Origin: Leyella stercorea
Lineage (GTDB): Bacteria; Bacteroidota; Bacteroidia; Bacteroidales; Bacteroidaceae
DNA: 20,005 nucleotides
Direction of reading: 5' to 3'
NCBI RefSeq assembly: GCF_021531655.1
Contig: NZ_JADYUF010000051.1
Span: 1-20,005 of the forward strand
Below the pieces are notes generated by a model. It was not told where the DNA came from, ran no database searches, and saw only the letters and a program-made list of their open reading frames with translations. The stretch's first letter is position 1. Each line of letters opens with the position of its first letter. The translations under genes and the position numbers were made by a program. Shown piece by piece: positions 7,415 through 15,660 of this stretch.

Positions 7415-8608
7415 ATGCAGTGGACAGACCAGATACGCCGTGTGAAGATAGTTCTTGTGTTGGCAGCCGTAGTGATAGCGGTTGTCTCGCTCGTTGTGTC
7501 GCACATCCTCATACGCGACCTTGCCGGTGAGGAACGTGCCAAGATGGAGGTGTGGGCTGAGGCTATGCGCACACTCAACAATGCCGACGAGAATACCGAC
7601 ATCAATCTTGTGCTGCGTGTGATAAACAGCAATAACACCATTCCCGTAGTTGTGCTCGACCCGCACGGACAGGTACAGGCTTACCGCAACATTGAAATTG
7701 AACATTGCAAAAGTTCAGCCGATTCCACCGCTTTTCTTAATGATTTGGGCAAGCAATTGCTTGCCGCCAACCGCAATATCCGCATAACACTCGACGACGA
7801 CCGAAGCACCGACTATATTGACGTCTGTTACGACGATTCGCTCATGCTGCGCCGCCTGGCGTCATACCCCTATATACAATTAGGTGTAGTGATGCTGTTT
7901 GTCGTAATAGCCATATTCGCATTGCTCACGTCGAAACGTGCCGAACAGAACAAGGTGTGGGTGGGACTCTCGAAGGAGACTGCCCATCAACTCGGTACGC
8001 CCATATCCAGTCTGATGGCATGGGTGGAGATTCTGCGCGAGACTTATCCCGACGACGAACTGATACCAGAGATGGCGAACGACGTGCAGCGACTGCAACT
8101 CATAGCCGACCGCTTCTCGAAGATAGGCTCGCTGCCCGAACCCGTCGATACCGACCTGAAGGAGGTGATGCAGCACGTAGTGGACTATATGGACCGCCGC
8201 ACGTCGAAGCGCGTACAGATGATACGCCGCTTCCCAGAGGGAGAGGTGAGGGTGCGGATAAACGCATCGCTATTTGAATGGGTGATAGAGAATCTGTGCA
8301 AGAATGCTGTCGACGCTATGGGAGGCGAGGGCACTATAACCATAACCGTGGCGCAAGAAGCAAACAAGACCGTTGTGGAAGTGAGCGACACCGGCAAGGG
8401 AATACGCAAGAAGGACCTGCGCAACGTGTTCCGCCCCGGCTTCACCACCAAGAAACGCGGTTGGGGACTCGGCCTATCGCTCGCCAAGCGCATTGTGGAG
8501 GAATATCACAAAGGACGCATCTGGGTGAAGCATTCTGAGGTAGGAATTGGCACAACATTCCGCGTAGAACTGAAAAAACCTTTAAGAAAGTCAAAAACAT
8601 TATTGTAA
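7415..8608 (+). CDS. Orphan sensor histidine kinase
   Basis: The 397-residue product is a transmembrane histidine kinase. Membrane segments at about 11-31 and 153-172 enclose a periplasmic sensor of roughly 120 residues with no family I recognise. The H-box is 'KETAHQLGTPISS' with phospho-acceptor His191. The ATPase domain follows with N-box 'ENLCKNAVDAM' (292-302), G1 'DTGKGI' (325-330), F-box 'FRPGFTTKKRG' (339-349), and G2 'GLGLSLAKR' (351-359). No HAMP domain is evident between the second membrane segment and the H-box. The 'HQLGTPISS' form is the variant common in Bacteroidetes kinases. No response regulator lies in the window, so its partner is encoded elsewhere. The start at 7415 is the first plausible ATG and gives an ordinary N-terminal membrane anchor. 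The next gene's promoter lies only a few bases downstream. Confidence 0.92.
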   Translation: MQWTDQIRRVKIVLVLAAVVIAVVSLVVSHILIRDLAGEERAKMEVWAEAMRTLNNADENTDINLVLRVINSNNTIPVVVLDPHGQVQAYRNIEIEHCKSSADSTAFLNDLGKQLLAANRNIRITLDDDRSTDYIDVCYDDSLMLRRLASYPYIQLGVVMLFVVIAIFALLTSKRAEQNKVWVGLSKETAHQLGTPISSLMAWVEILRETYPDDELIPEMANDVQRLQLIADRFSKIGSLPEPVDTDLKEVMQHVVDYMDRRTSKRVQMIRRFPEGEVRVRINASLFEWVIENLCKNAVDAMGGEGTITITVAQEANKTVVEVSDTGKGIRKKDLRNVFRPGFTTKKRGWGLGLSLAKRIVEEYHKGRIWVKHSEVGIGTTFRVELKKPLRKSKTLL

Positions 8609-8609
8609 A

Positions 8610-8642
8610 ATTGTCGTATGTCGGAAAATATTCGTACCTTTG
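8610..8642 (+). promoter_or_regulatory. Bacteroidetes-type promoter for yceD-rpmF-fabH
   Basis: A -7 box TACCTTTG (8635-8642), matching TAnnTTTG, has a -33 element ATTG (8610-8613) at a spacing of 21 bases. Transcription would begin close to 8648, almost at the ATG at 8651. Promoter assignment is by pattern only. Confidence 0.7.
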
Positions 8643-8650
8643 CACACCAA

Positions 8651-9184
8651 ATGTGTAGTTCTGAACTGCTTAGAATAGATTTGAAGGACTTGAAAGAGGG
8701 TCAGAGTACCCTTGAATATAGTCTGGGCGACGCTTGGTTTGAGTCACTTGACGAAGACGAAATCAAGCGTGGCAATATTCGTGTGCGTATAAATGTACGC
8801 CGCACGGAGAACTATTTTGAGCTTGATTTTCACACCGAGGGCACCGTCGTTATTCCGTGCGACCTGTGTCTGGACGATATGGAACAGCCAATTGAGACGG
8901 ACGACCGCCTCGTGGTGAAGTTTGGAGAAGAATATTCCGAGGATGATGACCTCATCACTGTTGACGAGCGTGAAGGCATACTCGACGTGGCGTGGTTCAT
9001 CTACGAATTTATAGCACTCAACATACCCGCTAAGCACGTGCATACACCTGGAAAATGTAACGCGGCGATGATTAAGGTTCTCGAAGAACACTCAGCTACC
9101 CGAAGTAGTGGCGAGGATGAAGAGACAGCGGTAGATCCGCGATGGAATGGATTAGAAAAATTAAAAACAATAATTAAAGATTAA
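8651..9184 (+). CDS. yceD: YceD/DUF177 family protein
   Basis: The 177-residue cytoplasmic protein belongs to the YceD (DUF177) family, whose bacterial members are linked to 23S rRNA accumulation and usually sit beside rpmF. Seen here are the opening 'LLRIDLKDLKEG', the cysteine pair 'PCDLCLDDM' (Cys70 and Cys73), an acidic 'EYSEDDDLITVDE' stretch, and a late 'GKCN' cysteine. I choose the ATG at 8651 over an in-frame ATG at 8618 for two reasons. The family normally begins a few residues before the 'IDLKDL' strand, and the -7 box of a promoter lies at 8635-8642, inside the longer reading. The mRNA would then be leaderless or nearly so. It is followed by rpmF after 6 bases. Confidence 0.9.
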   Translation: MCSSELLRIDLKDLKEGQSTLEYSLGDAWFESLDEDEIKRGNIRVRINVRRTENYFELDFHTEGTVVIPCDLCLDDMEQPIETDDRLVVKFGEEYSEDDDLITVDEREGILDVAWFIYEFIALNIPAKHVHTPGKCNAAMIKVLEEHSATRSSGEDEETAVDPRWNGLEKLKTIIKD

Positions 9185-9190
9185 AGAAAA

Positions 9191-9376
9191 ATGGCACATC
9201 CTAAAAGAAGACAGTCGAAGACTCGTACACTTAAGAGAAGAACTCATGATAAGGCAGTAGCTCCTACATTGGCAGTATGCCCTAACTGTGGCGCTTACTA
9301 CGTATACCACACAGTATGCCCTACTTGCGGATACTATCGTGGCAAGGTTGCTATCGTTAAGGAAGTAGCTGAATAA
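9191..9376 (+). CDS. rpmF: 50S ribosomal protein L32
   Basis: The 61-residue basic protein opens with 'MAHPKRRQSKTRTLKRRTHD', the standard L32 start, and keeps four cysteines as two CxxC pairs (Cys30, Cys33, Cys43, Cys46) that form a zinc ribbon. It is a component of the large ribosomal subunit. The yceD-rpmF-fabH order is the classical arrangement that couples ribosome and fatty-acid synthesis genes. It starts 6 bases after yceD and ends 14 bases before fabH. Confidence 0.97.
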   Translation: MAHPKRRQSKTRTLKRRTHDKAVAPTLAVCPNCGAYYVYHTVCPTCGYYRGKVAIVKEVAE

Positions 9377-9390
9377 TTTCTCACCGTAAA

Positions 9391-10410
9391 ATGGGAAAGA
9401 TACACGCAGTAATCACCGGCATTGGCGGATACGTGCCCGACTATGTCCTCAACAACGAGGAGCTGTCGCGCATGGTAGACACCAGTGACGAGTGGATTAT
9501 GACACGTGTCGGCATCAAGGAACGCCACATCCTCACCGAGGAAGGTCTTGGTACAAGCTACATGGCCCGTAAGGCAGCCAAGCAGCTCATCAAAAAGACC
9601 GGCGTCGACCCCGACACAATCGATGCGCTGATTGTAACCACCACAACTCCCGACTACAAGTTCCCCTCGACAGCGTCTATCGTCCTTGGCAAACTCGGAC
9701 TGAAGAATGCTTTCGCCTTCGACTTTGAGGCCGCATGCTGCGGATTCCTTTATTCGCTCGACGTAGCCGCTACAATGATTGAGAGCGGACGCTACAAGAA
9801 GATAATCGTCATCGGTGCCGACAAGATGTCGTCGCTCGTCGACTATCAGGACCGCGCTACTTGCGTACTCTTCGGCGACGGTGCCGGAGCAGTGCTCGTT
9901 GAGGCTACTGAGGAGGAAGGTGTTGGCGTGCAGAACTCGTATCTGCGTACCGATGGCAAGGGACTCCCATTCCTTCACATGAAGGCTGGTGGCTCTGTTT
10001 GCCCGCCGTCACACTTCACCGTCGACCACCGTCTGCACTACCTCTATCAGGAGGGACGCACAGTGTTCCGCTATGCCGTGACAGACATGAGCAACGATGT
10101 AGCCGAAGTGATGAAGCGCAACGAACTTACTGCCGACGACGTGAAGTGGGTCGTACCGCACGAGGCAAACCTCCGCATCATCGAGGCCGTTACAAAACGT
10201 ATCGGTCTGCCTATGGAGAAGGTGGTAGTCAACATCGAACGCTATGGCAACACCAGCGCAGCCACAATACCATTGGCATTGTGGGATAACGAGAAGAACA
10301 TGAAGAAGGGCGACAACGTCATCTTCACCGCTTTCGGTGCAGGCTTCGTTCACGGAGCATCGTTCTACAAGTGGGCTTACGATGGTTCGGCAGTTGCCGG
10401 AGCCAAGTAA
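9391..10410 (+). CDS. fabH: 3-oxoacyl-ACP synthase III (KAS III)
   Basis: The 339-residue enzyme condenses acetyl-CoA (or a branched acyl-CoA) with malonyl-ACP to start each fatty-acid chain in the cytoplasm. The catalytic triad can be read from the motifs: Cys116 in 'DFEAACCGFLYSLD', His257 in 'VPHEAN', and Asn287 in 'ERYGNTSAAT'. The glycine-rich 'FGDGAGAVLV' (161-170) and the C-terminal 'FGAGFVHGASF' (315-325) are standard for the family. A second cysteine, Cys117, directly follows the catalytic one; this is a substitution seen in other family members and should not matter. Length is normal. It is the last gene of its operon and is followed by a terminator. Confidence 0.97.
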   Translation: MGKIHAVITGIGGYVPDYVLNNEELSRMVDTSDEWIMTRVGIKERHILTEEGLGTSYMARKAAKQLIKKTGVDPDTIDALIVTTTTPDYKFPSTASIVLGKLGLKNAFAFDFEAACCGFLYSLDVAATMIESGRYKKIIVIGADKMSSLVDYQDRATCVLFGDGAGAVLVEATEEEGVGVQNSYLRTDGKGLPFLHMKAGGSVCPPSHFTVDHRLHYLYQEGRTVFRYAVTDMSNDVAEVMKRNELTADDVKWVVPHEANLRIIEAVTKRIGLPMEKVVVNIERYGNTSAATIPLALWDNEKNMKKGDNVIFTAFGAGFVHGASFYKWAYDGSAVAGAK

Positions 10411-10438
10411 TAGAGAAGCATATTATCTCATATATAAA

Positions 10439-10484
10439 AGCACATCCGACAGTTTTCAACAACTATCGTCGAATGTGCTTTTTT
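10439..10484 (+). terminator. Rho-independent terminator after fabH
   Basis: AGCACATCCGAC (10439-10450) pairs with GTCGAATGTGCT (10469-10480) with one mismatch, the pairing continues inside with AGTT/AACT, and a run of T ends at about 10484. It closes the yceD-rpmF-fabH transcript. Confidence 0.85.
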
Positions 10485-10549
10485 GTGTCTATTCTGTTAA
10501 AAATCATATAATTGCAAATATGCGGCTGCGGATATTCCCGAAAAAACAC

Positions 10550-10557
10550 TAACTTTG
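10550..10557 (+). promoter_or_regulatory. -7 promoter box for era
   Basis: TAACTTTG matches the Bacteroidetes -7 consensus TAnnTTTG exactly and sits about 40 bases before the era start. I see no good -33 TTTG at the right distance, so confidence is lower. A run of nine C (10576-10584) lies in the leader. Confidence 0.55.
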
Positions 10558-10596
10558 TACTTATAGTACAATATACCCCCCCCTATAGAAAAGAAT

Positions 10597-11478
10597 ATGC
10601 ACAAAGCAGGATTTGTAAATATAGTAGGCAATCCTAATGTGGGCAAGTCGACCCTGATGAATCAGCTGGTAGGCGAGCGCATCAGCATTGCCACATTCAA
10701 GGCGCAGACCACGCGCCACCGTATCATGGGCATAGTCAACGAGGACGACGCCCAGATAGTTTTCTCCGATACTCCCGGTGTTCTGAAACCCAACTACAAA
10801 TTGCAGGAGTCGATGCTCGCATTCTCCGAATCGGCATTGCAGGATGCAGACGTGTTGCTCTACGTCACCGACGTAGTGGAGAACCCCGAGAAGAACATGG
10901 ACTTCCTCGACAAGGTGAAGAATATGACCATTCCGGTGCTTCTGCTCATCAACAAAATCGACCAGAGCGACCAGAAGACACTCGGCGACACCGTTGAGAA
11001 GTGGCACACGCTGCTGCCCAATGCCGAGATTCTTCCCATATCAGCCAAGAACAAGTTCGGCGTCGATATGCTCATGCGTCGCATCAAGGAGCTTCTGCCC
11101 GACTCGCCGCCGTTCTTCGACAAGGACCAATTGACCGACAAGCCAGCCCGTTTCTTCGTGTCGGAGATTATCCGCGAGAAGATTCTGCTCTACTACGACA
11201 AGGAAATCCCGTACTCGGTAGAGGTGAAGGTGGAGTCGTTTAAGGAGACCGACCGCAACATCGACATCCATGCCGTGATATACGTGGAGCGCGATTCGCA
11301 GAAGGGCATCATCATCGGACATCAAGGCGTAGCCCTTAAGAAGATGTCGACCGAGGCACGCAAGTCGCTCGAGAAGTTCTTCGGCAAGAGCGTCTATCTG
11401 CACACATTCGTAAAGGTGGACAAGGACTGGCGCAGCTCAAAGCGCGAACTCGACAGCTTCGGATATAACCCGGAGTGA
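10597..11478 (+). CDS. era: GTPase Era
   Basis: The 293-residue GTPase binds 16S rRNA near its 3' end and is needed for 30S subunit maturation. The GTPase motifs are G1 'GNPNVGKS' (11-18), G3 'DTPG' (58-61), G4 'NKID' (119-122) and G5 'SAK' (149-151). The C-terminal KH domain that contacts rRNA is marked by 'GHQG' at 241-244. Length and domain order are those of a normal Era, and no change in a key residue was seen. It stands alone behind its own -7 box and is followed by the repeat-rich spacer before der. Confidence 0.97.
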   Translation: MHKAGFVNIVGNPNVGKSTLMNQLVGERISIATFKAQTTRHRIMGIVNEDDAQIVFSDTPGVLKPNYKLQESMLAFSESALQDADVLLYVTDVVENPEKNMDFLDKVKNMTIPVLLLINKIDQSDQKTLGDTVEKWHTLLPNAEILPISAKNKFGVDMLMRRIKELLPDSPPFFDKDQLTDKPARFFVSEIIREKILLYYDKEIPYSVEVKVESFKETDRNIDIHAVIYVERDSQKGIIIGHQGVALKKMSTEARKSLEKFFGKSVYLHTFVKVDKDWRSSKRELDSFGYNPE

Positions 11479-11643
11479 GAGTTTTGAATTTTGAGTTTTG
11501 AATTTTGAATTATCGGCTGTGCCGATTTTGAGTTGTTCAATTTTGAATTATGAATTCTCAACTCATAACTCTTAATTCCTAATTCATAAATTCAAAATGC
11601 GCATAGCGCACAATTCAAAACTCAAAACTCAAAACTCAAAATT
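11479..11643. repeat. Nested inverted-repeat element in the era-der spacer
   Basis: Directly after era, heptamers TTTTGAA/TTTTGAG repeat four times (11482-11509). Their reverse complement, CTCAAAA/TTCAAAA units, recurs at 11612-11643. Between these outer arms are a second pair, TTTTGAATTATGAATT (11541-11556) with AATTCATAAATTCAAAA (11581-11597), and two small perfect GC hairpins: ATCGGC-TGT-GCCGAT (11512-11526) and TGCGC-ATA-GCGCA (11598-11610). The whole can fold as one cruciform or branched RNA. A 201-base open frame in this stretch (11597-11797) is not a gene, since its first part is the repeat itself. Confidence 0.85.
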
Positions 11644-11807
11644 GCGACAGCTTCGCTGCCGCTTCCCCCTGAATAGCAAAGAGGGGATACTCTCGTCAGA
11701 ATGGCGAGGGCCGGAGTGGGTCAGCTTCGGAAAATCATTAACAAGGATGCAGAGACCACATCCTACAAGCCTCCGTGTGATGCGGAGGAAAGAATGACTA
11801 AAACATT
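11644..11807 (+). other. Leader region before der with hairpins and a short upstream reading frame
   Basis: This part of the spacer holds GCGACAGC-TTC-GCTGCCGC (11644-11662, one mismatch) and a hairpin CCTCCG (11770-11775) with CGGAGG (11783-11788). The second arm contains a GGAGG that looks like a ribosome binding site, six bases before an ATG at 11794. That ATG opens an eight-codon frame (11794-11820) overlapping the der start. Whether it is translated is unknown. I see no clear promoter here. Confidence 0.5.
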
Positions 11808-13121
11808 ATGGCAAATTTAGTGGCAATAGTGGGACGCCCAAATGTGGGCAAGTCGACACTGTTCAACCGCCTGACCAAGACTCGTCAGGCTATCGTTAGC
11901 GACACAGCCGGCACTACACGCGACCGCCAGTATGGCAAGTGCGAGTGGAACGGTCGCGAGTTTTCTGTTGTAGACACCGGTGGATGGGTGGTTAAGAGCG
12001 ATGACATCTTCGAAGATGCCATCCGCAAGCAGGTTATCGTTGCAACCGAAGAGGCCGACCTTGTGCTCTTCCTCGTTGACGTTCAGACCGGACTGACTGA
12101 CTGGGATCAGGACGTGGCGACAATCCTTCGTCGCACCAAACTGCCCGTTATCCTCGTCGCCAACAAGACCGACAACAACGACCAGATTTACGATGCTGCC
12201 GAGTTCTACGCTCTTGGACTTGGCGAACCGCAGTGTATCTCGTCGGCAACGGGTAGCGGTACAGGCGACTTGCTCGACCTTGTACTGTCTAAACTTAAGC
12301 CAGATACAAAGGAAGAAGTTGAAGACGGCATTCCTCGTTTTGCCGTCGTAGGACGTCCTAACGCGGGCAAGAGTTCTATCATCAACGCTTTCATCGGCGA
12401 GGACCGCAACATCGTGACCGAGATAGCAGGCACTACACGCGACTCAATATACACACGATTCGACAAGTTCGGCTTCGACTTCTATCTTGTCGACACTGCA
12501 GGTATACGCCGTAAGAACAAGGTGTCGGAAGACCTGGAGTTCTATTCGGTGATGCGCTCAATACGTGCCATTGAGAATTCGGACGTGTGCATACTCATGC
12601 TCGACGCTACTCGCGGTATAGAGGCGCAGGATATGAACATATTCCAGCTCATTCAGCGCAACAACAAGTCGCTTGTCGTTGTGGTGAACAAGTGGGACCT
12701 TGTAGAAAACAAGGATCAGGCTGTCATCAAGACATTCGAAAACGCCATACGCAACCGCATGGCTCCGTTTGTCGACTTCCCCATTATCTTCGCTTCGGCA
12801 TTGACAAAGCAGCGCATATTCAAGGTGCTCGAAACAGCCAAGCAGGTTTATCAGAACCGTAAGGCACACGTCGGTACGTCAAAACTCAACGAGGTTATGC
12901 TACCGCTGATTGAGGCTTATCCGCCACCATCAATCAAAGGCAAGTACATCAAGATTAAGTATTGTACACAGTTGCCCAATACTCAGATACCGTCGTTCGT
13001 GTTCTATGCCAACCTGCCACAGTACATCAAGGAGCCGTATCGACGTTTCCTGGAGAACAAGATACGCGACAACTGGTCGATGCACGGATGCCCCATCAAC
13101 GTATTCATACGTCAGAAGTAA
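11808..13121 (+). CDS. der: GTPase Der (EngA)
   Basis: The 437-residue protein has two tandem GTPase domains, the hallmark of Der, which is required for 50S subunit assembly. In the first domain are 'GRPNVGKS' (9-16), 'DTGG' (56-59) and 'NKTD' (119-122). In the second are 'GRPNAGKS' (182-189), 'DTAGIRRK' (229-236) and a further 'NKWD'. A C-terminal KH-like domain ends in '[12 protein letters not shown]'. Both GTPase sites are complete and length is normal. It is preceded by the repeat spacer and ends 15 bases before a terminator. Confidence 0.97.
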   Translation: MANLVAIVGRPNVGKSTLFNRLTKTRQAIVSDTAGTTRDRQYGKCEWNGREFSVVDTGGWVVKSDDIFEDAIRKQVIVATEEADLVLFLVDVQTGLTDWDQDVATILRRTKLPVILVANKTDNNDQIYDAAEFYALGLGEPQCISSATGSGTGDLLDLVLSKLKPDTKEEVEDGIPRFAVVGRPNAGKSSIINAFIGEDRNIVTEIAGTTRDSIYTRFDKFGFDFYLVDTAGIRRKNKVSEDLEFYSVMRSIRAIENSDVCILMLDATRGIEAQDMNIFQLIQRNNKSLVVVVNKWDLVENKDQAVIKTFENAIRNRMAPFVDFPIIFASALTKQRIFKVLETAKQVYQNRKAHVGTSKLNEVMLPLIEAYPPPSIKGKYIKIKYCTQLPNTQIPSFVFYANLPQYIKEPYRRFLENKIRDNWSMHGCPINVFIRQK

Positions 13122-13136
13122 AAGGCAAATATATTA

Positions 13137-13175
13137 AGGAGGGTATGGCAGGAATGCCATGCCCTCTTATTGTTT
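13137..13175 (+). terminator. Rho-independent terminator after der
   Basis: A 14-bp stem pairs 13137-13150 with 13155-13168 (two G-T pairs) around loop GGAA and is followed by ATTGTTT. It stops the der transcript. An ATG inside its 5' arm (13145), in frame with the following lipoprotein, is therefore unlikely to be that gene's start. Confidence 0.8.
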
Positions 13176-13198
13176 ATATAAATAATATACATAAAAGT

Positions 13199-13609
13199 AT
13201 GCGACACATTATATATATAATATATGTAGGCATTGTTATGACACTTCTTGCTGCCTCTTCGTGCAGCCCCGCTAAGCCACAGAATCCCAACGAACTCGCC
13301 GTCCGTGCCGCCAAGGTGTATTACGACTATCTTATAGCAGGCAATTTCGAGGCTTATGTCGACGGATTCTACCGTCCCGACAGCATACCAGGCAGCTATC
13401 GCGAGCAGCTGATAGTCAATGCAAAGCAGTATATGGGACAACTTAAGGACGACCATAGCGGACTCGCGGCTGTGCAGGCAATAAGTGCCAAGACCGACAC
13501 GGCACGCCATGTGGGACGCGCTTTTCTTATGCTTTGTTTCGCCGACAGCACCAAGGAGGAGATAGTAGTGCCCATGGTGTTGCATGACGGCAACTGGTAT
13601 TTGAAATGA
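13199..13609 (+). CDS. Small NTF2-like lipoprotein (DUF4878-like)
   Basis: The 136-residue product starts with 'MRHIIYIIYVGIVMTLLAAS' and a putative lipidated Cys22 in 'ASSCSP'. The lipobox is not ideal, with Ala rather than Leu at the -3 position. The mature part reads as one helix-plus-sheet domain: 'AAKVYYDYLIAGNFEAYVDG', a central helix around 'YREQLIVNAKQYM', then strands ending 'EEIVVPMVLHDGNWYLK'. This resembles the DUF4878/NTF2-like lipoproteins of Bacteroidetes; the match is from memory of the pattern. The function is unknown. I place the start at 13199 because an earlier in-frame ATG lies within the der terminator. It has its own terminator downstream and appears to be a single-gene unit. 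Confidence 0.75.
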   Translation: MRHIIYIIYVGIVMTLLAASSCSPAKPQNPNELAVRAAKVYYDYLIAGNFEAYVDGFYRPDSIPGSYREQLIVNAKQYMGQLKDDHSGLAAVQAISAKTDTARHVGRAFLMLCFADSTKEEIVVPMVLHDGNWYLK

Positions 13610-13625
13610 AGACAAGCCTATTAAG

Positions 13626-13660
13626 ACGCAATCAATAGACGATTGTGTGTTTTTTCTTTT
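13626..13660 (+). terminator. Terminator before dxs
   Basis: ACGCAATC (13626-13633) pairs with GATTGTGT (13641-13648; one G-T pair) around a 7-base loop, followed by a long T-rich run (13650-13660). It lies 16 bases after the small lipoprotein's stop. The T run merges into the dxs promoter's -33 element. Confidence 0.75.
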
Positions 13661-13688
13661 GCGCTTTCGCTCATTTACATTAACTTTG
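13658..13688 (+). promoter_or_regulatory. Bacteroidetes-type promoter for dxs
   Basis: TTTG (13658-13661) and TAACTTTG (13681-13688) are 19 bases apart, a full match to the Bacteroidetes TTTG / TAnnTTTG promoter. The start codon of dxs is 26 bases after the -7 box. Confidence 0.85.
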
Positions 13689-13714
13689 CATAACTGTACA
13701 GCTAAAGTTATTTC

Positions 13715-15613
13715 ATGAACAACATATCTGAACTTTTGGACCAAATAAGCAGTCCCGACGATTTGCGACACCTAAGCGTGGCACAGTTGCCCGAATTGTG
13801 TGCCGAACTGCGTCGCGACATTGTTGACGAGTTGTCGGTCAATCCTGGACACCTTGCTTCGTCGCTCGGCGTTGTCGAGCTGACGGTGGCTTTGCACTAT
13901 GTGTTTAGCACACCGTACGACCGCATCGTGTGGGATGTGGGACATCAGGCTTATGGTCATAAGATACTAACCGGCCGAAAAGACACGTTCTGCACCAACC
14001 GCAAACTGCATGGCATACGCCCATTCCCGACTCCGATGGAGAGCGAGTACGACACATTCACGTGTGGACACGCTTCCAACTCCATTTCGGCAGCGCTCGG
14101 TATGGCTGTCGCTGCACGCAAAACCGGACACGACGACCGTCATGTAGTGGCAGTGATAGGCGATGGTGCCATGTCTGGTGGGCTCGCTTTTGAGGGACTC
14201 AACAACGTGTCGTCGTCGCCCAACGACCTGCTTATTGTGCTCAACGACAACGATATGAGCATCGACCGTGCTGTTGGAGGTATGGAGAAGTATCTTCTTA
14301 ATCTCGACACCAATGCCACTTACAACCGCTTGCGCGACAAGGCTTCCAAGTGGTTGCACTCCATGGGCTATCTCAACGACGACCGTCGCAAGGGCATTAT
14401 TCGTCTTAACAATGCCCTGAAGTCGGCTCTCTCGCATCAGCAGAATGTCTTTGAGGGAATGAACATACGCTACTTCGGACCCTTCGACGGCAACGATGTG
14501 TGCGAGACTGTGCGCATACTCGAACAGTTGAAGAATATGCGCGGCCCCAAACTACTCCACCTCCACACCGTCAAAGGCAAAGGTTATGAACCCGCCGAAC
14601 GCGAGGCTACCATATGGCATGCCCCCGGCAAGTTCGACCCCGAGACCGGTGAACGCATTCCCGATACTGCCGATCCATATCCATTGAAGTATCAGGAAGT
14701 GTTCGGACGAACGCTTCTTGAACTTGCCGAAGCCAATCCCAACATCGTAGGCGTCACTCCAGCCATGCCAACGGGATGCTCTATGGACATAATGATGCAT
14801 GCAATGCCCGACCGTGTGTTTGATGTCGGCATTGCCGAAGGACATGCCGCCACGTTTGCAGCGGGTATGGCAAAGGACGGATTGATGCCGTTCTGCAACA
14901 TATACAGTGCCTTCGCACAGCGTGCTTACGACAATATCATACACGATGCAGCCATCCTTAATCTCCCCGTTGTATTCTGTTTCGACCGCGCCGGACTTGT
15001 TGGCGAGGACGGACCTACGCATCATGGCGTGTTCGACATTGCCGCTTTGCGTCCCGTTCCCAACCTCACGTTGTGCTCGCCGATGGACGAATGCGAGCTC
15101 AGACGAATGATGTACACAGCCCAACTGCCCGGTATGGGCACGGTGGTGATACGCTATCCGCGTGGCAAGGGAGTGAAACGCGACGACTGGCATTGCGAGT
15201 TTGAAGCCATTCCGATAGGCAAAGCACGCCAGATAAGCGACGGCAGCGACGTGGCGGTATTGAGTTACGGTCCGATGGGAAATGATGTGCAGAAAGCAAT
15301 AAGCCAGTTGCACGATGAAGGAAGTCCTCTGAGTGTGGCACACTACGACATGCGTTTCTGCAAACCGCTTGATACGGATGTGCTTGAGAGCGTGTCGCAG
15401 CGCTTCAGCCGCATCGTCACCGTTGAAGACGGACAACTTGCAGGTGGTTTCGGTTCTGCTGTGCTCGAATGGTTGAGTGACAATGGCAATACTACAAGAG
15501 TGCGTCGCATAGGATTGCCCGACCGATTCATCGAACACGGAACGGTAAACGAGTTGCGTCATATTGCCGGTACCGATATAGAATCGATAAAGCAGGCAAT
15601 CAACGACAATTAA
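13715..15613 (+). CDS. dxs: 1-deoxy-D-xylulose-5-phosphate synthase
   Basis: The 632-residue thiamine-diphosphate enzyme condenses pyruvate with glyceraldehyde-3-phosphate, the first step of the MEP route to isoprenoids and a source of precursor for thiamine and pyridoxal phosphate. The family motifs are '[10 protein letters not shown]' (43-52), ThDP-binding 'GDGAMSGG' (149-156) with the following 'EGLNN', catalytic Glu375 in 'GIAEGHA', and 'DGPTHHG' (432-438). The C-terminal domain ends in '[12 protein letters not shown]' as expected. Length is close to the 620 residues of well-known members. It is expressed from a strong consensus promoter and lies 47 bases before trkA. Confidence 0.97.
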   Translation: MNNISELLDQISSPDDLRHLSVAQLPELCAELRRDIVDELSVNPGHLASSLGVVELTVALHYVFSTPYDRIVWDVGHQAYGHKILTGRKDTFCTNRKLHGIRPFPTPMESEYDTFTCGHASNSISAALGMAVAARKTGHDDRHVVAVIGDGAMSGGLAFEGLNNVSSSPNDLLIVLNDNDMSIDRAVGGMEKYLLNLDTNATYNRLRDKASKWLHSMGYLNDDRRKGIIRLNNALKSALSHQQNVFEGMNIRYFGPFDGNDVCETVRILEQLKNMRGPKLLHLHTVKGKGYEPAEREATIWHAPGKFDPETGERIPDTADPYPLKYQEVFGRTLLELAEANPNIVGVTPAMPTGCSMDIMMHAMPDRVFDVGIAEGHAATFAAGMAKDGLMPFCNIYSAFAQRAYDNIIHDAAILNLPVVFCFDRAGLVGEDGPTHHGVFDIAALRPVPNLTLCSPMDECELRRMMYTAQLPGMGTVVIRYPRGKGVKRDDWHCEFEAIPIGKARQISDGSDVAVLSYGPMGNDVQKAISQLHDEGSPLSVAHYDMRFCKPLDTDVLESVSQRFSRIVTVEDGQLAGGFGSAVLEWLSDNGNTTRVRRIGLPDRFIEHGTVNELRHIAGTDIESIKQAINDN

Positions 15614-15615
15614 AC

Positions 15616-15660
15616 ATATCCACTCCAACAACCCAATATATCCACCCCCAACAACCCAAT
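15616..15660 (+). repeat. Imperfect 22/23-bp tandem duplication before trkA
   Basis: ATATCCACTCCAACAACCCA and two more bases (15616-15637) are followed at once by a second copy (15638-15660) that differs only by CC in place of one T. The second copy abuts the trkA ATG. No Shine-Dalgarno sequence is present. Confidence 0.85.

Noticed and set aside
11482..11643. CRISPR array in the repeat-rich spacer
   Set aside because: Repeats are 7 bp and directly adjacent, with no equal-sized spacers and no cas genes nearby.
11597..11797. 66-residue open frame in the era-der spacer
   Set aside because: Its first part is the TTCAAAA/CTCAAAA repeat and the rest is hairpin leader. The protein has no recognisable features.
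12962..13198. N-terminal extension of the small lipoprotein into der
   Set aside because: The extension runs over der codons and the der terminator. The ATG at 13199 gives a proper signal peptide.
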